From Streptococcus cuniculi (GTDB taxonomy: Bacteria; Bacillota; Bacilli; Lactobacillales; Streptococcaceae), in assembly GCF_001921845.1 (NCBI RefSeq), contig NZ_MSJM01000003.1, forward strand, positions 62,001 through 126,000: a stretch of DNA of 64,000 bases. Reading direction: 5' to 3'. The notes below the pieces were generated by a model. That model was not told the DNA's origin, made no database searches, and worked only from the letters and a program-made list of their open reading frames with translations. Positions within the stretch are counted from its first letter, which is position 1. Each line of letters starts with the position of its first letter. This document shows positions 1 to 7,927 of the stretch, one piece after another. Position numbers and translations under genes: made by a program.

Positions 1-462
1 TAAGCTGTTGCCGTCTGTGTCCAAACGCTGGTCCTTGGGTAATGTTTTTACGACTTCCGCATAAACTTCTGGGTCTGCCAGATAATAATCCGCTCGCTCC
101 CGCGGTGTGACATCTACATCGGTCAAGGTCACCCATTGCAAAAGTTTAGCTGCAATTTCTTTCATCTGGCGGGCGGTCATTTTATTGGAGCGGGTAAAGG
201 TTGCGACCTGCTCGACCTGATTTTCCACCAAAGCAAGGCCCTTGGCATCATAAATCTGTCCACGAACGGAGCTATTCGTAATCACTTTTTGACTGGCTTT
301 GGCGAGTTTATCAGTGTAGAAATCTTTATTGATAATCTGCATATAGGCCAGGCGCGAAATCAAGACCGAAAACAGGACAATGACAATGGCAAATAAAATA
401 TTCAATCGTCGAGGAATAAAGGCATCCTCGCGCCCCTTGCGGGAAGGTACATGTTTCGTCAC
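1..462 (-). CDS. pbp2B: Penicillin-binding protein 2B, N-terminal part (cut by window edge)
   Basis: Class B PBP, a membrane-anchored transpeptidase that cross-links septal and peripheral peptidoglycan. The first 154 codons are visible. A short basic cytoplasmic tail (about residues 1-20) precedes one membrane segment (about 21-40) and the start of the dimerisation domain, with the family pattern SxRGQIYDAKG near residue 68 and an ADYYLADPE motif near 127. The transpeptidase domain with SxxK lies outside the window. I chose a GTG start at 462 because a GAGGTG Shine-Dalgarno lies just upstream; the nearby ATG is out of frame. It follows vicX on the same strand but has its own promoter, and a terminator separates the two. 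The similarity to pneumococcal PBP2B is from memory of the family. Confidence 0.9.
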   Translation of the reverse strand, partial: MTKHVPSRKGREDAFIPRRLNILFAIVIVLFSVLISRLAYMQIINKDFYTDKLAKASQKVITNSSVRGQIYDAKGLALVENQVEQVATFTRSNKMTARQMKEIAAKLLQWVTLTDVDVTPRERADYYLADPEVYAEVVKTLPKDQRLDTDGNSL

Positions 463-493
463 TCTAACACCTCATTCTAGAAAATTCTTTTCT

Positions 494-502
494 ATTATAT
501 CA
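494..502 (-). promoter_or_regulatory. Extended -10 promoter of pbp2B
   Basis: On the minus strand a TATAAT (494-499) is preceded by TG plus one base (500-502), forming an extended -10. No good -35 is visible. It lies about 30 bases before the pbp2B start, so the transcript would have a short leader carrying the GAGGTG ribosome site. Confidence 0.6.
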
Positions 503-567
503 CACTAGACCTATTTTTTTCTGTTTGGACGGGTGAATTCTGGTGAATTTTCTCCTCTATCCGAACG

Positions 568-609
568 AAAAAACCATACAGATTTTCTGAAAAATCTATA
601 TGGTTTTTT
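568..609. terminator. Bidirectional terminator between vicX and pbp2B
   Basis: Inverted repeat with arms around AAACCATA and TATGGTTT, flanked by A and T runs on both sides. It starts a few bases after the vicX stop, so it most likely ends the vicRKX transcript. Confidence 0.8.
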
Positions 610-613
610 CCAA

Positions 614-1417
614 TTAAATCGTCGTCAAGGGTGTTGCGGTGTCTGGCGATGTATCGTAGACTTGAAAATCAATTCCGACACCCAAATCCGCTTGGGCCAG
701 TTGGTTGACCATAGTCATGTGGGCCAACTCTTTGATATTATTTTCCTTGCTGAGGTGGCCTAGATAGATCTTCTTGGTTCGATTTCCAAGAGAGCGAATC
801 ATGGCATCTGCCCCGTCTTCATTACAAAGGTGTCCCTTGTCGGACAAAATACGTTGCTTAAGGTTCCATGAGTAAGAACCCGCCCGCAGAATTTCCACGT
901 CATGATTGGACTCAATCAAGTAGCCATCTGCATTTTCCACAATGCCTGCTAGACGATCGCTGACATAGCCCGTATCCGTCAGCATGACAAAGCTCTTGTC
1001 GTCTTTCATAAAACGATAAAATTGCGGACAAGCCGCATCATGGCTGACCCCGAAACTTTCAATGTCCAAATCGCCAAAGGTCTTGGTCACCCCCAACTCA
1101 AAAATATGCTTTTGCTCAAGGGCAATCGTGCCTACCTTTCCCTCCATGGCCTGCCAAGTTGCCTCATTGGCATAGATGTCCATGCCGTATTTACGGGCTA
1201 AAACGCCAATGCCATGGATATGATCACTATGCTCGTGCGTCACTAAAATGGCATCCAAATCCTCGGGTCTGCGGCCAATTTCTGCTAATAAACTCGTAAT
1301 TTTCTTGCCGGACAAGCCAGCATCTACTAAAATCTTTTTCTTCTCTGTCTCTAAATAGAAGGAATTTCCACTCGAACCAGAGGCTAAAATACTATATCGA
1401 AATCCTGTTTCTCCCAT
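614..1417 (-). CDS. vicX: VicX/WalJ metallo-beta-lactamase-fold hydrolase
   Basis: 267-residue cytoplasmic metallo-beta-lactamase-fold protein of the YycJ/WalJ family, the third gene of the vicRKX operon. The metal-binding HxHxDH motif is THEHSDH at residues 60-66; a later SNHDVE segment and LGHLSKEN near residue 220 provide further ligands. Family members are implicated in coordinating cell-wall or DNA metabolism with the WalRK system, but the substrate is not settled. The ATG at 1417 has an AGGAG site and lies six bases after the vicK stop, so translation is probably coupled to vicK. Confidence 0.93.
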   Translation of the reverse strand: MGETGFRYSILASGSSGNSFYLETEKKKILVDAGLSGKKITSLLAEIGRRPEDLDAILVTHEHSDHIHGIGVLARKYGMDIYANEATWQAMEGKVGTIALEQKHIFELGVTKTFGDLDIESFGVSHDAACPQFYRFMKDDKSFVMLTDTGYVSDRLAGIVENADGYLIESNHDVEILRAGSYSWNLKQRILSDKGHLCNEDGADAMIRSLGNRTKKIYLGHLSKENNIKELAHMTMVNQLAQADLGVGIDFQVYDTSPDTATPLTTI

Positions 1418-1423
1418 ACACTC

Positions 1424-2773
1424 CTATTCTTCCTCTTCTGCATCCTCCCACTCATCAGCTGTCATATCTTTAATGTATGGTAGCACAATGGTGAAAGTTG
1501 AACCATGTCCATATTCACTCTTAGCCCAGATAAAGCCCTTGTGTTGCTTGACAATTTCTTTTGCAATGGCGAGACCAAGTCCTGTACCACCTTGCGCACG
1601 GGAACGCGCCTTATCCACCCGATAAAAGCGGTCAAAAATCCGTGGTAAATCAGCCTTGGGAATGCCCAAGCCCTCATCAGAAATGGACACAATCAACTGA
1701 GTATCTGTCGTTTTCATGCTAAAGGTGATTTTCCCACCGTCTGGTGAATACTTAATGGCATTGTTTAAAATATTATCCATGACTTGCGTCATCTTATCCG
1801 TATCAATCTCAATCCAAATCGGTGTAATCTGGTAATCACGGACAATGGTATATTCCTTGCCTGTTTCTTGGCTCTTCATCTGATCAAAACGGTTTAAGAT
1901 AAAGGTCACAAAGGCCGTAAAGTTTATCAACTCCACATCAGCTGAACTGACCTGATTGTCAATGCGTGATAGGCTCAACAAGTCTGAAATCATCCGCATC
2001 ATGCGATTGGTTTCATCGAGCGACACCTTGACAAAACTCGGTGCGACCGATTCGGTCAAGGCACCATCATCAAGGGCTTCCAGATAGGATTTGACCGAAG
2101 TCAGCGGGGTCCGCAATTCGTGGCTAACGTTTGAAACAAACAAGCGCCGCTCCCGCTCTTCCTTGGCCTGCTCGGTCATATCGTGCAAGACGACAACGAG
2201 ACCTGAAATCAAGCCACTTTCGCTACGAATGGTCGCAAAATTGGCCCGCAAGGTCAGAAATTCACCATTTTCATTATCGTGTTCGATGACGATTTCAGGC
2301 GTCTGCGCTAGCAAATCCCGAAAACTGTAGTCCTCACGAATGCCCAGAATGTCCAACAAATCCCGCTGTTCGGCCGTTTTAGAAGCAAGTCCCAACTGCT
2401 TTTGGGCTGTTTCATTGACCATGATAACCCGCCCCATGCGGTCTGCCGCCATCACCCCATCACTCATGTAGGCGAGAATGGAGGACAGACGCGTCTTTTC
2501 CTGCTCCAAATGGTCATGGGTCAGGCGAATCACCTCAGACAAATCGTTGAGCGAATTGGCCATCTCTGTAATTTCAGGGCTACCGCGCATATCCAGAACA
2601 TCGGAATAGTCCAGCTCAATCAGGCGCTTGACCTTTTTATTGAGTTCCTTGATTTGCTGATTATCCCGGTGATTTTCAATCAGTAAGACTGTCAATGCAA
2701 TGACAAAACCAATCAAGATGACTACAAACCAAAACTCAGGTGTCGTTATTAAATACCGTAATTGATTAATCAT
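1424..2773 (-). CDS. vicK: VicK/WalK sensor histidine kinase
   Basis: 449-residue sensor kinase of the essential-type VicRK two-component system that controls peptidoglycan hydrolases and wall homeostasis. One membrane segment (about residues 13-32) is followed by a HAMP linker (about 35-85), a PAS domain (about 95-200), the dimerisation/phosphoacceptor helix with His218 in VSHELRTP, and the ATPase domain with [20 protein letters not shown] and [11 protein letters not shown] boxes. The absence of an extracellular loop is the streptococcal form; Bacillus WalK has two membrane segments. The start overlaps the vicR end by eight bases, implying coupled translation, and an AAGGGA site lies inside vicR. 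Confidence 0.96.
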   Translation of the reverse strand: MINQLRYLITTPEFWFVVILIGFVIALTVLLIENHRDNQQIKELNKKVKRLIELDYSDVLDMRGSPEITEMANSLNDLSEVIRLTHDHLEQEKTRLSSILAYMSDGVMAADRMGRVIMVNETAQKQLGLASKTAEQRDLLDILGIREDYSFRDLLAQTPEIVIEHDNENGEFLTLRANFATIRSESGLISGLVVVLHDMTEQAKEERERRLFVSNVSHELRTPLTSVKSYLEALDDGALTESVAPSFVKVSLDETNRMMRMISDLLSLSRIDNQVSSADVELINFTAFVTFILNRFDQMKSQETGKEYTIVRDYQITPIWIEIDTDKMTQVMDNILNNAIKYSPDGGKITFSMKTTDTQLIVSISDEGLGIPKADLPRIFDRFYRVDKARSRAQGGTGLGLAIAKEIVKQHKGFIWAKSEYGHGSTFTIVLPYIKDMTADEWEDAEEEE

Positions 2774-3470
2774 TTCCCTTTATATAATATCCCACACCAC
2801 GCCGTGTCAAGATGTATTCTGGACGGCTCGGTGTATCTTCAATCTTCTCACGCAGACGACGAACCGTCACATCAACCGTCCGCACATCTCCGAAGTAGTC
2901 ATAGCCCCACACGGTTTCCAGCAAATGCTCTCGCGTCATGACCTGTCCCAAGTGCTTAGCCAAATGGTGGAGCAACTCAAATTCACGATGGGTCAACTCC
3001 AACTCCTTGCCATGCTTTTTGGCCACAAAGGCATCTGGAAGAATAACCAAATCCCGAATGGTCAACTCAGGCGTTCCAGTGGTTTCCATATCAATCTGGG
3101 TTTCAGACAATTCACTGCGGCGCAACAGGGCCTTAACCCGCGCCTGCAATTCCCGATTAGAGAAGGGCTTGGTCACATAATCATCTGCCCCGATTTCAAG
3201 ACCGATGACCTTGTCAAATTCACTATCTTTGGCAGAGAGCATCAAAATCGGCACATTGCTGGTCTTGCGAATGGTCCGTGCCACCTCAAGCCCATCAATC
3301 TCTGGCAGCATCAAATCCAAAATCACGATGTCTGGAAATTCTGCTTCAAACAAGGCCAAGGCCTCCCGACCATCAAAAGCCGTCACCACTTCATACCCTT
3401 CTCGTGTCATATTGAATTTGATAATATCCGAAATCGGCTTCTCATCATCAACAATCAAGATTTTTTTCAT
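2766..3470 (-). CDS. vicR: VicR/WalR response regulator
   Basis: 234-residue OmpR-type response regulator. The receiver domain (1-120) has the acidic pair near residues 8-9, the phosphoacceptor Asp52 ([10 protein letters not shown]) and Lys101 (VTKPF). The C-terminal winged helix (about 130-232) has the conserved VRRLREKIE and RGVGYYI segments. It binds and activates cell-wall hydrolase promoters with VicK. It is the first gene of vicRKX; a GAGGTGAG ribosome site precedes the ATG. The gene sits next to the restriction island, whose nearest cassette begins about 165 bases upstream. Confidence 0.96.
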   Translation of the reverse strand: MKKILIVDDEKPISDIIKFNMTREGYEVVTAFDGREALALFEAEFPDIVILDLMLPEIDGLEVARTIRKTSNVPILMLSAKDSEFDKVIGLEIGADDYVTKPFSNRELQARVKALLRRSELSETQIDMETTGTPELTIRDLVILPDAFVAKKHGKELELTHREFELLHHLAKHLGQVMTREHLLETVWGYDYFGDVRTVDVTVRRLREKIEDTPSRPEYILTRRGVGYYIKGND

Positions 3471-3498
3471 CTTTTCTCACCTCGTCATTCTAATGCCC

Positions 3499-3507
3499 AT
3501 TATACCA
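3499..3507 (-). promoter_or_regulatory. Extended -10 promoter of vicRKX
   Basis: TGGTATAAT on the minus strand, ending about 29 bases before the vicR ATG. The upstream -35 is poor, which is normal for extended -10 promoters. Confidence 0.6.
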
Positions 3508-3566
3508 AAAGTCTGCCAAATTCGCATGGAGGAAGTGTGGGGAAGTGGATGAAGAGTGTTTTTCAC

Positions 3567-3595
3567 TTGACAATACCCGAAAAAACATCTATTAC
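3567..3595 (+). promoter_or_regulatory. Candidate promoter reading into the cassette and recombinase
   Basis: TTGACA at 3567-3572 and TATTAC at 3590-3595 with a 17-base spacer on the plus strand. It would transcribe the hsdS cassette at 3636 and then the recombinase gene. The -10 is a 4/6 match, so this is tentative. Confidence 0.4.
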
Positions 3596-3635
3596 CAATA
3601 ATAGACACCAAATAACTTGCGCTAGTGACAATTAG

Positions 3636-4133
3636 ACGGACGCTTGGGAACAACGTAAGTTGGGGGAGGTGGCGGACATTGTAGCAGGTGGTGATATTGC
3701 TAAAAATAAATTGTTAGCTAGTGGCGCTTATCCTGTAATTGCTAATTCACTGAACAATGAAGGAATTGTTGGTTACTATTCTGAAGACTATAGAATTGAA
3801 GCACCAGCGGTTACTGTTACAGGTCGTGGGGAAGTAGGCGTTGCTTTTGCAAGAAAAGTAAATTTTACTCCAGTTGTAAGACTTTTGGCTCTGAAATCTC
3901 AATGTGATTCAGATTTTTTAGCTAATGCAATAAACCAACAACATATTTTTATAGAATCGACAGGAGTTCCACAACTAACTGTACCACAATTATCTAATAT
4001 TAGAATTTTACTCCCTGTCATACCCGAACAAACCACTATCGGCACCTTCTTCTCCACCCTAGACACGCTCATCACCCTTCATCAGCGTGAGTGTCTGCCT
4101 AATTTTATTTATGGAGGGAAAGAACTATGTTGA
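3636..4133 (+). pseudogene. Silent hsdS cassette A (single target-recognition domain, no start)
   Basis: Partial type I specificity gene. The reading frame opens directly after an in-frame TAG at 3633 with TDAWEQRKLGEV, runs through one target-recognition domain (about 130 residues with VAGGDIAKN, VTGRGEVG and PQLSNIRILLP), and ends just after the central conserved PEQTTIGTFFSTLD...LHQRE. There is no normal start or ribosome site, so it is a storage cassette. Its first 33 bases match the hsdS gene at 7781-7813 with two differences, inverted. Its last codons overlap the recombinase start (stop at 4131-4133, recombinase ATG at 4127). Confidence 0.8.
3641..3671 (+). repeat. Inverted repeat IR-L, 31 bp
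   Basis: Identical over 31 bases to the reverse complement of 5519-5549. It encodes the AWEQRKLGEV segment in both silent cassettes and is a likely crossover site for inversion of the recombinase segment. Confidence 0.85.
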
Positions 4134-5059
4134 ATGAAATTACGAAAAATGATTTGTTTCATGTTTATTATAAGAGGTGGATAACAATTTATAAAGAAGG
4201 AGCGATTCGAAATGTAACAATGGCAAAATATTTGATGACTCATAAATGGTTAGTTTCATTGGTTCCTCATTTAACTATCCAAGAATTAACACGAATATCC
4301 TATCAACAACTTCTCAATGATTATGCTCAAGAGCATGAGCGGCAAACAACCATGGATTTTCATCATCAACTAAAAGGAGCAATACTAGATGCCGTGGATG
4401 AGGGTCTCATTGATCGAGATCCGACCAGAAAAGCCATTATAAAAGGGAAAACGCCTCGGGAGAAAAAAATAAAATACCTAAATCAGTTTGAATTGCATAC
4501 GTTGCTTACGAATCTCCATTTAACCAATGAAATAAATTGGGATTGGTTTATTCTGCTTGTTGCAAAAACAGGAATGCGATTTTCAGAAGCACTTGCATTA
4601 ACTCCTAAAGATTTTGATTTTTCTCACCAAATGTTATCCATTTCAAAAACTTGGGATTATAAGGGAAAAGGGGGCTTTTTACCAACTAAAAATCGTTCAT
4701 CTATTCGAAAAATTCAGATAGATTGGCAGACCGTCATTCAGTTCTCTGAATTAGTCAAAAATCTTCCCGAAGATCAACCAATTTTTGTATCCTCTTCTAA
4801 GAAAATTTATAATTCTACTGTAAATGGTGTCCTTACACGATTGTGCGAGAAATCAAATATCCCGAACATTTCTATACATGGATTACGACATACGCATGCG
4901 TCGTTATTATTGTTCGCTGGAGTATCTATTGCAAGTGTCGCCAGAAGGCTTGGACATGCAAGTATGACGACGACTCAAAAAACTTATCTACACATCATTC
5001 AAGAATTAGAAAATCAAGATGTTGACTTGGTTATGCGTTCACTATCTAGCCTAAGTTAA
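4127..5059 (+). CDS. Tyrosine recombinase of the hsdS shuffling locus
   Basis: 310-residue phage-integrase-family recombinase. An N-terminal SAM-like DNA-binding domain (about 10-100) is followed by the catalytic domain (about 118-300) with Arg151 (TGMRFSEAL), a Lys in the beta-hairpin near 188, His251 and Arg254 (HGLRHTHAS), His277 (RLGHAS) and the nucleophile Tyr287 (KTYLHI). All catalytic residues are present. A GGAGG site precedes the ATG. It is flanked by inverted hsdS cassettes, as in the pneumococcal SpnIII-type and other phase-variable type I loci, where such enzymes invert specificity segments. Whether it acts only on these repeats is inference. Confidence 0.92.
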   Translation: MLNEITKNDLFHVYYKRWITIYKEGAIRNVTMAKYLMTHKWLVSLVPHLTIQELTRISYQQLLNDYAQEHERQTTMDFHHQLKGAILDAVDEGLIDRDPTRKAIIKGKTPREKKIKYLNQFELHTLLTNLHLTNEINWDWFILLVAKTGMRFSEALALTPKDFDFSHQMLSISKTWDYKGKGGFLPTKNRSSIRKIQIDWQTVIQFSELVKNLPEDQPIFVSSSKKIYNSTVNGVLTRLCEKSNIPNISIHGLRHTHASLLLFAGVSIASVARRLGHASMTTTQKTYLHIIQELENQDVDLVMRSLSSLS

Positions 5060-5080
5060 TTGCTAAATTTTTAGTACATT

Positions 5081-5551
5081 TTACTCACGCTGATGAAGGG
5101 TGAGGAGCGTGTCAAGGGTGGAGAAGATGGTGCCGATAGTGGTTTGTTCGGCTAAACATGGAACTGGAATATTAAAAATATCCGTAAAATTTTTAATAAC
5201 ATGGGGAATATTTGGTGTTCTGTATTTTCTAAAAATTTCGTCTTCATTTGCTGATAAATATTGATAAACAAATTTAGAAGACACTTCTTTTTTTGTGGTA
5301 TAAGCCTTTAAGGTAGAGCCTAGTACCCCCTCAAAACCAATATAAACTTTTCCTGCACTAGCTCCATCCCACATAATTAAAATATCATCAGCATTAACAT
5401 CTCTAATCCCATTAGATAAAAATATATTTTCCCCATTCAATCTTGCAGCATCTAAATATTCTACATTTCCGATTGAAAGTTTTTCGGACTGTGCTTTTCC
5501 TTTGATTTGCTTTTGTAGCACCTCCCCCAACTTACGTTGTTCCCAAGCGGA
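5081..5551 (-). pseudogene. Silent hsdS cassette B (single target-recognition domain, no start)
   Basis: Second partial specificity gene, on the strand of hsdM. It begins with SAWEQRKLGEV directly after the hsdM terminator, carries a recognition domain unlike cassette A (YLDAARLNG, IMWDGASAGKVYIG, TPNIPHVIKNF), and stops at LHQRE just after the central conserved region. No start codon or ribosome site is seen. Its 3' end matches cassette A with a few mismatches over about 65 bases, inverted, and resembles the 3' end of the expressed hsdS. Recombination could bring this domain behind the hsdS start. Confidence 0.8.
5519..5549 (-). repeat. Inverted repeat IR-R, 31 bp
   Basis: Exact inverted copy of 3641-3671, at the 5' end of cassette B. 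Confidence 0.85.
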
Positions 5552-5554
5552 AGT

Positions 5555-5587
5555 AAAAGGAGCAAGAAAATCTCTCTTGCTCCTTTT
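5555..5587 (-). terminator. Terminator after hsdM
   Basis: Perfect stem with arms AAAAGGAGCAAGA and TCTTGCTCCTTTT around a short loop. It sits between the hsdM stop and cassette B, so cassette B should be largely untranscribed from the hsd promoter. Confidence 0.8.
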
Positions 5588-5595
5588 AACGCTCC

Positions 5596-7215
5596 TTATT
5601 TCCCAAATAAATTGATAAATTTAGTCAATTCTTCTTGTGCTTCATCTGTTGTGCCTTTGAGTGAGCCTAGGAGCTCGAATAACTCACGGGAAGATTGCTC
5701 GATTTCTGCTTGTACCTGTTGTAACTCCTGCGCTACTTCTGATAATGGTGGTACTTCCTCCTCTTCAAAGGTATCGACATAACGTGGAATGTTTAAGTTA
5801 TAGTCATTTTCTTTGATTTCATCAAGCGTTGCTACATGTGCATACTTGTCAACATCTTCTCGGTTGCGATAGGTTTCAATAATCTTGTTAATATTTTCGC
5901 TAGATAGCTTGTTTTGATTTTTTCCTTTCTCAAACTCTCTAGACGCGTCAATAAACAGAATATCCTTCTTATTCCCACGCGCTTCACGGCCTTTAAAGAC
6001 GAGGACACAGGTTGGGATACTGGTTCCGTAAAAGAGGTTGGCTGGTAAGCCAATCACGGCATCCAACAAATTTTCATGGATGATATTTTTACGAATTTTC
6101 CCTTCTGACGCACCACGAAACAGCACACCATGTGGCAAGACAATCGCCATTGTCCCTGTTTTTTCTAAGTGGTATAAACCATGCAAGATAAAGGCATAGT
6201 CTGCTTTTGAGGCTGGAGCTACACCAAAACCTTTAAAGCGTATATCTTTCTCACGATCGATATTTTTAATATCCCAATTTTGAGAGTAAGGAGGATTAGC
6301 CACGACTGCATCAAATTTCAAAGGGATTTGGACACCATCTTTTTCATCAAAAGGCCAGTCAGCATCTAAGGTATCGGCACGTTTGAGGGTCATATTTCGA
6401 TAATTAACTCCGTGCATCATCAAGTTCATACGAGCAAGGTTATACGTCGTTGTATTTAACTCCTGCCCATAGAAATCAACTGATCCTTTTTCACTTCCAT
6501 TTGGTAGTTCTTTTTGAACCGTTAAAAGAAGCGAACCGGATCCCATTGTTGGGTCATAGACATGGAATTGTTCGTCCGATTGTCCGGCATCCATGGTGAC
6601 TAATTTTGCTAGAATTTTGCTGACTTCGTGAGGGGTATAGAACTCCCCTCCTTTTTTTCCAGCATTGGCAGCAAATTGTCCAATCAAGTATTCATAGACA
6701 TCTCCTAAGATGTCTTTTCCTGACTCATCTTTAAAATCAAACTCATGAATCATCAAGACAATATCGTTTAAGGCTTTCGCACGCTCATTTGTAGAAGATC
6801 CCAGACGCGTGTCTCCCAGATTGACATCTGAAAAAACATTGGCAAAATCATCTGCTGCTACTGGATTGCGCTTGGCATTCGTATTGAAGGAATCAAACAT
6901 ATCCTGAAAATCACTAGCCTTGATTTTATGATGTTCGATTTTTGAGACCATTTTTTCCCAAATATAATCTGGATCAATAGCATAGCCAATGCCTTTTGAG
7001 ATCTCTTCAAGATACTCTTCTTTTTCCTCGGAATCTGTGACTTCATAAAATTCTTCTAAATGATTGGCCTTCAAATAGTCATCTTGATTTTCTGATAGAT
7101 AACGGTAGAACATAAAGGGGAGAATATAGTTCTTATATTCGCTTGCGTCCATGGTTCCGCGTAATTTATTGGCCATTTCCCATAATTTTGATGTGATTTC
7201 GTTCGCATTTGCCAT
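5596..7215 (-). CDS. hsdM: Type I restriction-modification DNA methyltransferase subunit
   Basis: 539-residue adenine N6-methyltransferase subunit. It has an N-terminal helical HsdM domain (about 5-150), the GEFYTP signature near 190, SAM-binding motif I DPTMGSGSLL (221-230) and catalytic motif IV NPPY (307-310). The C-terminal helices (about 490-539) suit contact with HsdS. Full length for the family. A strong ribosome site precedes the ATG at 7215. Gene order is hsdS-like, hsdR, hsdS, hsdM, which differs from the common hsdR-hsdM-hsdS and places hsdM between the expressed hsdS and the silent cassettes. Confidence 0.96.
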   Translation of the reverse strand: MANANEITSKLWEMANKLRGTMDASEYKNYILPFMFYRYLSENQDDYLKANHLEEFYEVTDSEEKEEYLEEISKGIGYAIDPDYIWEKMVSKIEHHKIKASDFQDMFDSFNTNAKRNPVAADDFANVFSDVNLGDTRLGSSTNERAKALNDIVLMIHEFDFKDESGKDILGDVYEYLIGQFAANAGKKGGEFYTPHEVSKILAKLVTMDAGQSDEQFHVYDPTMGSGSLLLTVQKELPNGSEKGSVDFYGQELNTTTYNLARMNLMMHGVNYRNMTLKRADTLDADWPFDEKDGVQIPLKFDAVVANPPYSQNWDIKNIDREKDIRFKGFGVAPASKADYAFILHGLYHLEKTGTMAIVLPHGVLFRGASEGKIRKNIIHENLLDAVIGLPANLFYGTSIPTCVLVFKGREARGNKKDILFIDASREFEKGKNQNKLSSENINKIIETYRNREDVDKYAHVATLDEIKENDYNLNIPRYVDTFEEEEVPPLSEVAQELQQVQAEIEQSSRELFELLGSLKGTTDEAQEELTKFINLFGK

Positions 7216-7231
7216 AATTTATTTCCTTTCC

Positions 7232-7861
7232 TTAAATAAACATTTGTTTTAAGAGTGTTTTTTTCAATTTTTTCAGCAATTCACACTTACGTTGATGAAG
7301 GGTGATAAGCGTATCTAGGGTGGAGAAGAAGGTGCCGATGGCGGTTTGTTCGGGGATTTTACTTGGAATATATACTAATTCTTTTTCTAAATCCGATTTA
7401 TTTAAATTTCCAATTGCTCCATTTCCACCTGAAACAAATATAGAAATAAATTTATGGTACCAATTTGAACTCATTAAAGAATTAACAAACTTTGGATTAT
7501 TACTTCGCATAATCAGCATAAATCCGCCATGAACTGTTTGACCTTCCAAACTATGAATAATCGCATGTTTACCAACTAACCTTGATGAACCATTAGCAGC
7601 TGTGATTAAAATATCACCGTTTTGAACTTCCGGTATCTTAACTGCTGATTTTCTAACAAATATATCATCGTTATGCAGTATGAACTCATCATTATGTAAG
7701 TTAGAAGATCTTAATACACGTACTCCTTGGGCTTGAACATCTGAAGGCTTATAGGTTAATCCCCTTTTAATTTCCCCTAACTCCCCCAACTTGCGCTGTT
7801 CCCAAGCGTCCGTAAATCCTTTAAAGCGAAGTAAAGGTTCTTTGTTTATTTTTTCATTCAT
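7232..7861 (-). CDS. hsdS: Half-length HsdS specificity subunit (one target-recognition domain)
   Basis: 209-residue specificity subunit, about half the usual 380-420 residues. It starts with the typical MNEKINKEPLLRFKGFTDAWEQRKL leader segment (abridged here to its key residues), has a single recognition domain (about 30-165) and ends with the conserved helix PEQTAIGTFFSTLDTLITLH and a lysine-rich tail. A full HsdS would continue with a second recognition domain. Half-size HsdS proteins are known to work as dimers that recognise symmetric sites. An AAGGAG site precedes the ATG, so this is the expressed copy. Its 5' and 3' ends match cassettes A and B. Confidence 0.88.
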   Translation of the reverse strand: MNEKINKEPLLRFKGFTDAWEQRKLGELGEIKRGLTYKPSDVQAQGVRVLRSSNLHNDEFILHNDDIFVRKSAVKIPEVQNGDILITAANGSSRLVGKHAIIHSLEGQTVHGGFMLIMRSNNPKFVNSLMSSNWYHKFISIFVSGGNGAIGNLNKSDLEKELVYIPSKIPEQTAIGTFFSTLDTLITLHQRKCELLKKLKKTLLKQMFI

Positions 7862-7927
7862 CTTGCTCTCCTTTTGTATATTTTTTCATTTTAGCACCAT
7901 TTCCATATTTCCCCAAGCAAATATTCC

